Shown here in pieces: positions 34,401 through 37,479 of a stretch of 37,479 bases of DNA (positions within the stretch are counted from its first letter, which is position 1; each line of letters starts with the position of its first letter). The DNA lies in contig JAQBXN010000085.1 of the NCBI GenBank assembly GCA_027625095.1, positions 1 through 37,479 on the forward strand, read 5' to 3'. The stretch is from Planctomycetota bacterium (lineage in GTDB: Bacteria; Planctomycetota; PUPC01; JACPCR01). Under the pieces are notes generated by a model. That model did not search any database. It saw nothing but the letters and a program-made list of their open reading frames with translations, and was not told the origin of the DNA. The translations under genes were made by a program, and so were the position numbers.

Positions 34401-36003
34401 ATCTTCCGAACTGAGTGGGGCAGTAGAATACGCCCCCTGAAACAGTAACGGGGCACGCATCGCGCGTCCGGTGAAACATGGAGTTTGGCGGTCCGGCGGT
34501 TACGCAGAGAGGAATCCGTGCGAGCTGTCTGCCCTTTGAGGGGTCAATCGAGACCAGGTACATCTCACTGCCGAGGTCAGCCATGATAAAGAGCTTGCCT
34601 TCGTAAAGGGCGGGGGCTCCGAGGAAGAAGGCGCCGTCGAGCTCGTGTTTTTCTTCGTCCAGCCTGGCCAGGCCATTGATTTCCCAGAGCAGCTTGCCGC
34701 CGCTCGCGTCGAACGCTCTCAGTGAATTACCCGCGGACATTTGCATCACAGTCCAGGCATTCAAGACCATGAAAGCGTTCTGGTTCTGCTGCTGAAAGGT
34801 GGTATCTACCGAGAACACGCGCCCATCCCCCGCGGTAAGTGAGAACTGCAGAGTGTTGGAAAACGCGAAGGTCTGCGTCATCTGCAGCATATTGTTCTTC
34901 ATATACTGAGCGCGATTCTGATCGGCAGGTGTATTCAAGATCCGTGAAAAGGCCTCGCCCAGGCGGCCCATCTTTCCCGCCTCTTTCCATTCGACCTTGC
35001 CCGTTTCCGCGTTATACCCGGCAAGCCCATCGAAGGTCTTTACAAAGACCCGGCCCTCATACGCAACAGGGTGAATACTTGGCAACTCCGTGGTGCCGGT
35101 AGCCTGCTTTCCTTCGACCGTGTCGCCCCACGATTGCCAATCGAAATTCTTTTCCTGGGTGATAGGCACCTGCCAGACCGATTCGGCAAACGGCGGTGAA
35201 CCCGACGATTGGGTGTCCGGATACGGGACGCCCAGAAAGGATTGGAATCCGAATTCATTGGGCCGATTGCCCGGATGTCGGATTGAGGACAGCAATTCCA
35301 GGTAACTGCCGGCCGCGAGGGGCTCACCTCCAATAAGAATACGAGAACCTAAAGAATCGGATGAGAGGGATTCGAGTGTGTTCTTCGCCAGCGGCATGTC
35401 ACCCATTGCTGCATAAGCCGAAGCGAGCTTTATCAGTATTCCCGGCCAATTGCGTTGCTTGAAGTCAGGCCTTGAAGCCAGTTCCTGAAGTATCGCCGCC
35501 GCAACAGCAAGCCGCCCCTGGTCGAGGAACACCATTGCGGCATATTCAGCAGCCTCCCATCCGCTGTCCGTCATGGGGTATCGCCTGGCCACCTCAAGAA
35601 TGCTATCGAAATCGTTCACCTGCCGGGCGCGGCTTAATTGCTGGCTCGCTGCCGCCGCATACTGCGTGATGTAAAGCTTTCTCTCTTCCGGGCCGAGGCT
35701 GTAAAGCAGCTTGAGAATCTCAGCACGAACCGGATGAAACTCGCCATCCTCCGCTTCAAAAAAGGATTCCGTCTGAATATCCAGCAGCCGCCTGGCGAAC
35801 TCGATAAACCGCGCCCACTCCTCTGCCTCATACGCCCTTTTCGCCTCGTTGAGTATCCGCTCTGTCTTGCGATCTACCGGAAGACTTGTCAGGGGTTTGC
35901 CCTCTTCATTCTTTTCGACGTCCGCCACTCCGGCACCGACCTGCACCGCTATCTGGCTGGTGGCAGTCGGGAGAAAAAGAAGGATGGCGATGAACAATCG
36001 CAT
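31486..36003 (-). CDS. Giant secreted TPR plus PQQ-like beta-propeller protein
   Basis: 1505 aa. A signal peptide covers residues 1-16 or so. Residues 40-250 are TPR-like helices (AKRAYEAEEWARFIEFARRLL, LIKLASAYAAMGDMPLAKNTLE). Residues 260-740 form PQQ-like propeller blades with the recurring 'G.vy...dG.l.alda.tGk..W' pattern (GRVFVKTFDGLAGYNAETGKVEW, SLRAFDASGGKLLWEI, FFAVDAVTNRLLWHF). Residues 745-1050 return to TPR helices. Residues 1080-1480 carry a second propeller set (LLALSPDTGKPLWYRP, GSLMCFDTNSSKLLWKEH). Such proteins act as scaffolds or quinoprotein-like propellers outside the cytoplasm; nothing here proves bound PQQ. It is divergent from the small TPR gene at 36329. Confidence 0.85.
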   Translation of the reverse strand: MRLFIAILLFLPTATSQIAVQVGAGVADVEKNEEGKPLTSLPVDRKTERILNEAKRAYEAEEWARFIEFARRLLDIQTESFFEAEDGEFHPVRAEILKLLYSLGPEERKLYITQYAAAASQQLSRARQVNDFDSILEVARRYPMTDSGWEAAEYAAMVFLDQGRLAVAAAILQELASRPDFKQRNWPGILIKLASAYAAMGDMPLAKNTLESLSSDSLGSRILIGGEPLAAGSYLELLSSIRHPGNRPNEFGFQSFLGVPYPDTQSSGSPPFAESVWQVPITQEKNFDWQSWGDTVEGKQATGTTELPSIHPVAYEGRVFVKTFDGLAGYNAETGKVEWKEAGKMGRLGEAFSRILNTPADQNRAQYMKNNMLQMTQTFAFSNTLQFSLTAGDGRVFSVDTTFQQQNQNAFMVLNAWTVMQMSAGNSLRAFDASGGKLLWEINGLARLDEEKHELDGAFFLGAPALYEGKLFIMADLGSEMYLVSIDPSKGRQLARIPLCVTAGPPNSMFHRTRDACPVTVSGGVFYCPTQFGRFFAVDAVTNRLLWHFDYPNGLAEKTVRHRYSMGNMNEGRPAVSAPLIQGRYLLFLPTDSSTLFCLNRISGEKIWEVATSPSSFLACQGKDKVLVVGNEATLYEVATGKQISQHTPGSAIGRGVKLDDAYIYPVQDQEFSKPDRSGNRVARVDLSTGMLKVLAQPVWISNPEARQWGMGNFVAYKDRIISASPMGVDSFPMSGEMLKRVESEIAKKGENAEGLLQRAKLRLSLGDTENGLLDLRSALKISADDAAKEKVRPLLFRALTSMAGEEHTPSYLEEAKALVKTEDEQRFYLLRLGQYERRMGNMAAAIEAFRSYAKNGGEEFMLVDDNHGLRVLCGPWLAAQLRDVWLSGEPEQKRKLADQLAIELKGAAPTVEGLQKYLNIYGELPGQEETWLRLAGMWESGEDWTNAEVIYLRFIDSERDEIAAECLLRLMQLSNRMQVPEDEVHFARQLKERFPNLKLKDGRIPAELASASIGRIAEKKEPSLPVEAHDVKVGQFAKHDRYIGRNPLMIGSRALPSFERWSVFWNGQWQIEYEHEDKVWSQQIDKLNYRFEPGKAQFRGYYGNWVFSLGHRLYSAYQGTLLCASPLQQKAIWSRSSKDDWTKNPSQVYSGQMLGTSVFPDGGVRIGGSNYNASLQRTVQLIGVSPRGLLCVDTRYLLALSPDTGKPLWYRPIQAPINSYIFHAGDHVCELLPTGDLNLYRLSDGTFEKRKKLNSFVSNDGILYQGNLISGTMQDKKLQLQMISPHSDRLVWQSELPEEGVFFRASHREIGLLGKDSLNLISLDTGKKTLEAKFQELKGVPYNVYAWKSGPRLLVCIPDNGVIPNLKAVQSLPRAMNYYAAVGYGISGSLMCFDTNSSKLLWKEHYDQKLNWYVMRSQYEESPVLLMRQHVFEDKKVGGRTSRQVTGYLIRVINIHNGETVLEHKLDNTQAPHLITEKHGEIKMRTSLGMIPLTYETRPVSEEK

Positions 36004-36328
36004 GGTGGGCGGGTAATGAGTAATTCTGGAATCGTTCTTCCTTGACAGGTGGCCCTCGGTTCAGTTCCACCGTGGACGGGCTGATTCTGTCAGTTATCCT
36101 CCACCAGGCAACGTCCCAAATGACTGGAACAAGCCCTCGAGTCTATTGGACAACTCCTGAAAGTCTGGATGCCGCCCCCTGACAGGTAACGTTACGCCCC
36201 TCCGCTACCAGGAACAGACCTCAGCGGACTCCTGCATCCTGCCCACACGGTAAAGCCTGCTGGTTGTCTGCGGTTACTCTCTATAGAATTCGAGCCTTCA
36301 GAACTATGATTTCCTCAATAGGTACAAA
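36004..36328. other. Divergent promoter region
   Basis: This 325-base interval lies between the divergent propeller and TPR genes and contains no gene. It has a perfect 10-bp palindrome GTAACGTTAC at 36186-36195, which could be an operator for either gene, and a weak period-7 run (GGTAATG, AGTAATT) at 36012-36025 close to the propeller start. No promoter hexamer pair with proper spacing stood out. Confidence 0.5.
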
Positions 36329-36856
36329 ATGAAAACGATTACTTATGCGCTGGCTGCACTGGTCCTGTTCACCTTGCTTCCCTTCAGATCCGCGGTAGCC
36401 GATAAGAAACAGAAGAAGGCCGGCATCGAAAAGGAGGAACCCACCTGGCGCGAGATCATTGACAAGCAGAGGAGCGAAAAGAGTGACTATCGGCTCTACG
36501 TAGCCCTCGGTCTGGTCCAGAAGGAAGACGGCGATTTCAAGAAAGCCCTTGATTTATTTCAGAGGGCCTTAAAGTACAACCCGAAATGTACCCAGGCCCA
36601 TATTCAGAGCGCCTACTGTCAAGATCAGCTTGGCGAGACGACCGAAGCAGTCGTCTCACTGCGGACAGCTATACAGATGGAAGAAGGCCACCCGGATGCG
36701 CACTACCTGCTGGGTTACTTATATGTAAAGCAATATCGAATCTCGTCCGCGGAAGAACAATTGGAAATGCTCAAGAAACTCGATGCCGAAAAGGCGGCCA
36801 AGCTCCAGACCGTTCTGGATAACAAGAAGAAGCTGCTGGAGTCTCTGCAAAAGTAG
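36329..36856 (+). CDS. Small secreted TPR protein
   Basis: 175 aa. A signal peptide covers residues 1-24 (cleavage near AVA-DK). Residues 50-150 hold about three TPR units: 'YVALGLVQKEDGDFKKALDLFQRALKYNP', 'QAHIQSAYCQDQLGETTEAVVSLRTAIQMEE' and 'HPDAHYLLGYLYVKQYRISSAEEQLEMLKKLD'. The C-terminus is a Lys-rich helix. It is probably a periplasmic protein-protein adaptor. It may work with the divergent propeller protein, which also has TPRs, but that rests on position only. AGG lies 8 bases before the ATG. Confidence 0.85.
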   Translation: MKTITYALAALVLFTLLPFRSAVADKKQKKAGIEKEEPTWREIIDKQRSEKSDYRLYVALGLVQKEDGDFKKALDLFQRALKYNPKCTQAHIQSAYCQDQLGETTEAVVSLRTAIQMEEGHPDAHYLLGYLYVKQYRISSAEEQLEMLKKLDAEKAAKLQTVLDNKKKLLESLQK

Positions 36857-37006
36857 TAAACGGGAATCGATTCCACGAATTTGGATGCCAGGAGCGAGCC
36901 GGGAGAGAGCGATCCACAAGCCGTACACGTACTACAGATCTTAATCTGAATGATGGAGATGAAATAGAGATGTCGTAATTCCCAGGCAACCATCAGTTCG
37001 GCTGGC

Positions 37007-37114
37007 ATGAACGATAAAGCCATCGCCGAAGCTCTTGACTGGATCCTCGCCAAACTGAACCGCAAGAAATGGCTGATCCGCAGCATCTGGGAGCGGGAGC
37101 TGAAGGGGGAGTAA
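37007..37114 (+). CDS. Possible 35-residue open frame or gene remnant
   Basis: The frame begins at ATG 37007 and ends in TAA; in-frame sequence continues upstream to a stop at about 36964. The peptide is amphipathic and helical, ending 'KKWLIRSIWERELKGE'. The end is faintly like the closing strand and helix of Vsr/DUF559-type endonucleases (W.v..iWE.EL), so it may be the tail of a decayed gene. No SD is visible. I would not call it a gene without homologues. Confidence 0.2.
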   Translation: MNDKAIAEALDWILAKLNRKKWLIRSIWERELKGE

Positions 37115-37116
37115 GA

Positions 37117-37179
37117 GAGTATGGGGGAGTGGGAGTGTGGGGGAGCGGACGGAGAGTTCGGAGTTCAGAGTTCAGAGTT
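37117..37179. repeat. Long degenerate period-7 repeat
   Basis: Nine consecutive 7-base units can be laid out in one register, drifting from GGGAGTG-type to CAGAGTT (the last two units are identical). Confidence 0.65.
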
Positions 37180-37218
37180 TCCGCCTTCGGCGGATTCAGG
37201 GTTGAAGGTTCAAAGTTC

Positions 37219-37278
37219 ACTGATAACTGATAACTGATAACTCCGCCTTTCCTGACACCTGAAACCCGAAAACTGAAA
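37219..37278. repeat. ACTGATA triplication and CTGAAA-type heptamers
   Basis: ACTGATA occurs three times perfectly at 37219-37239. After a short gap the 7-base units CCTGACA, CCTGAAA, CCCGAAA and ACTGAAA run from 37251 to 37278. Confidence 0.8.
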
Positions 37279-37479
37279 CTTTCCAACGGATCGCTCCACC
37301 TACAGCCCGGATTCCGGTTCCTGAAATTACTGGCGCAATCAAGCCTCACAAACCGTGTAACCTCTGATCGATCTGTCCGTCTTAGCCGAGTTTCGGGCCT
37401 GGGGTCAGACCCCCATTTGCCATTTGAGGGGGGCCGGTCACCATGTGGAGTGAGTTTTATTCCCGATTTCAAGGAACTT

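Larger units (their letters stand above)
36857..37479. other. Repeat-rich end of the window
   Basis: Apart from one short open frame (37007-37114), this stretch is filler. It holds a long degenerate period-7 run (37117-37179), the hairpin CCGCC-TTC-GGCGG (37181-37193), ACTGATA repeats (37219-37242), NCTGAAA-type heptamers (37251-37278) and the perfect palindrome GGGGTCAGACCCC (37401-37413). The window ends before any further gene begins. Confidence 0.7.

Noticed and set aside
37117..37278. A CRISPR array
   Set aside because: The repeats are only 7 bases long, contiguous and degenerate, without spacers or cas genes.
1..37479. tRNA or rRNA genes, including a tRNA-Sec near the selenoprotein
   Set aside because: I found no cloverleaf with a T-loop and acceptor pairing, though a by-eye search could miss one.

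Overview
The window looks like a chromosomal segment of a free-living or host-associated bacterium of the PVC/Poribacteria-like world (Planctomycetota, Verrucomicrobiota or a neighbour). I cannot place it to phylum. The grounds are the gene mix: a Cys-type sulfatase, very large secreted carbohydrate-active proteins, a giant TPR/PQQ-propeller protein, a Gfo/Idh/MocA oxidoreductase, a phytanoyl-CoA dioxygenase and a Pfa-type lipid megasynthase. Weak Shine-Dalgarno signals and abundant short-period repeat filler between genes fit too. The leuS gene is the only clear housekeeping gene.

Layout. 0.45-5.8 kb (+): a 1781-residue secreted GH42-like protein. 5.8-6.35 kb: a gene-free stretch full of inverted and hexamer repeats. 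6.36-7.11 kb (+): a secreted TlpA/thioredoxin-like protein whose only in-frame interruption is a TGA at the first Cys position of the CxxC motif. A SECIS-like hairpin follows it and a strong terminator closes the unit, so I read it as a selenoprotein. 7.24-8.31 kb (+): a C39-like cysteine peptidase lipoprotein with TPRs. 8.36-11.8 kb (+): a large secreted heparinase II/III-like protein. 12.0-13.3 kb (+): an AAA/DUF4143 ATPase. 13.3-14.9 kb (+): a sulfatase. 15.0-22.1 kb (-): a KS-AT-ACP4-KR-DH megasynthase, with its PfaD-type enoyl reductase at 22.2-23.9 kb (-). 24.5-25.8 kb (-): a translationally coupled pair, a 138-residue unknown and a phytanoyl-CoA dioxygenase. 25.9-26.8 kb (+): an ankyrin protein fused to the non-catalytic N-terminal half of an X-family polymerase. 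27.0-29.8 kb (+): leuS. 29.9-31.0 kb (+): Gfo/Idh/MocA oxidoreductase. 31.0-31.3 kb (-): the C-terminal stub of a nucleoside transporter. 31.5-36.0 kb (-): a 1505-residue TPR/PQQ-propeller protein. 36.3-36.9 kb (+): a small secreted TPR protein. The end is repeat filler.

How the genes fit together. The megasynthase carries condensation, acyl loading, four carriers, ketoreduction and dehydration; the neighbouring PfaD-like flavoprotein supplies enoyl reduction. Together they hold every activity of a fully reducing iterative fatty-acid cycle in two genes. PfaB, PfaC (KS-CLF and FabA-type DH), a thioesterase and a phosphopantetheinyl transferase are not in the window. The dioxygenase pair lies upstream on the same strand and could hydroxylate a lipid product, but that is inference. 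The left third (GH42-like, heparinase-like, sulfatase) suggests use of sulfated or acidic polysaccharides.

The two observations I rate highest are the probable new selenoprotein (UGA at 6568-6570) and a family of degenerate tandem repeats with a 7-base period. These repeats sit directly before several start codons, at the breakpoint of the broken transporter, and inside at least four interdomain linkers of the megasynthase.
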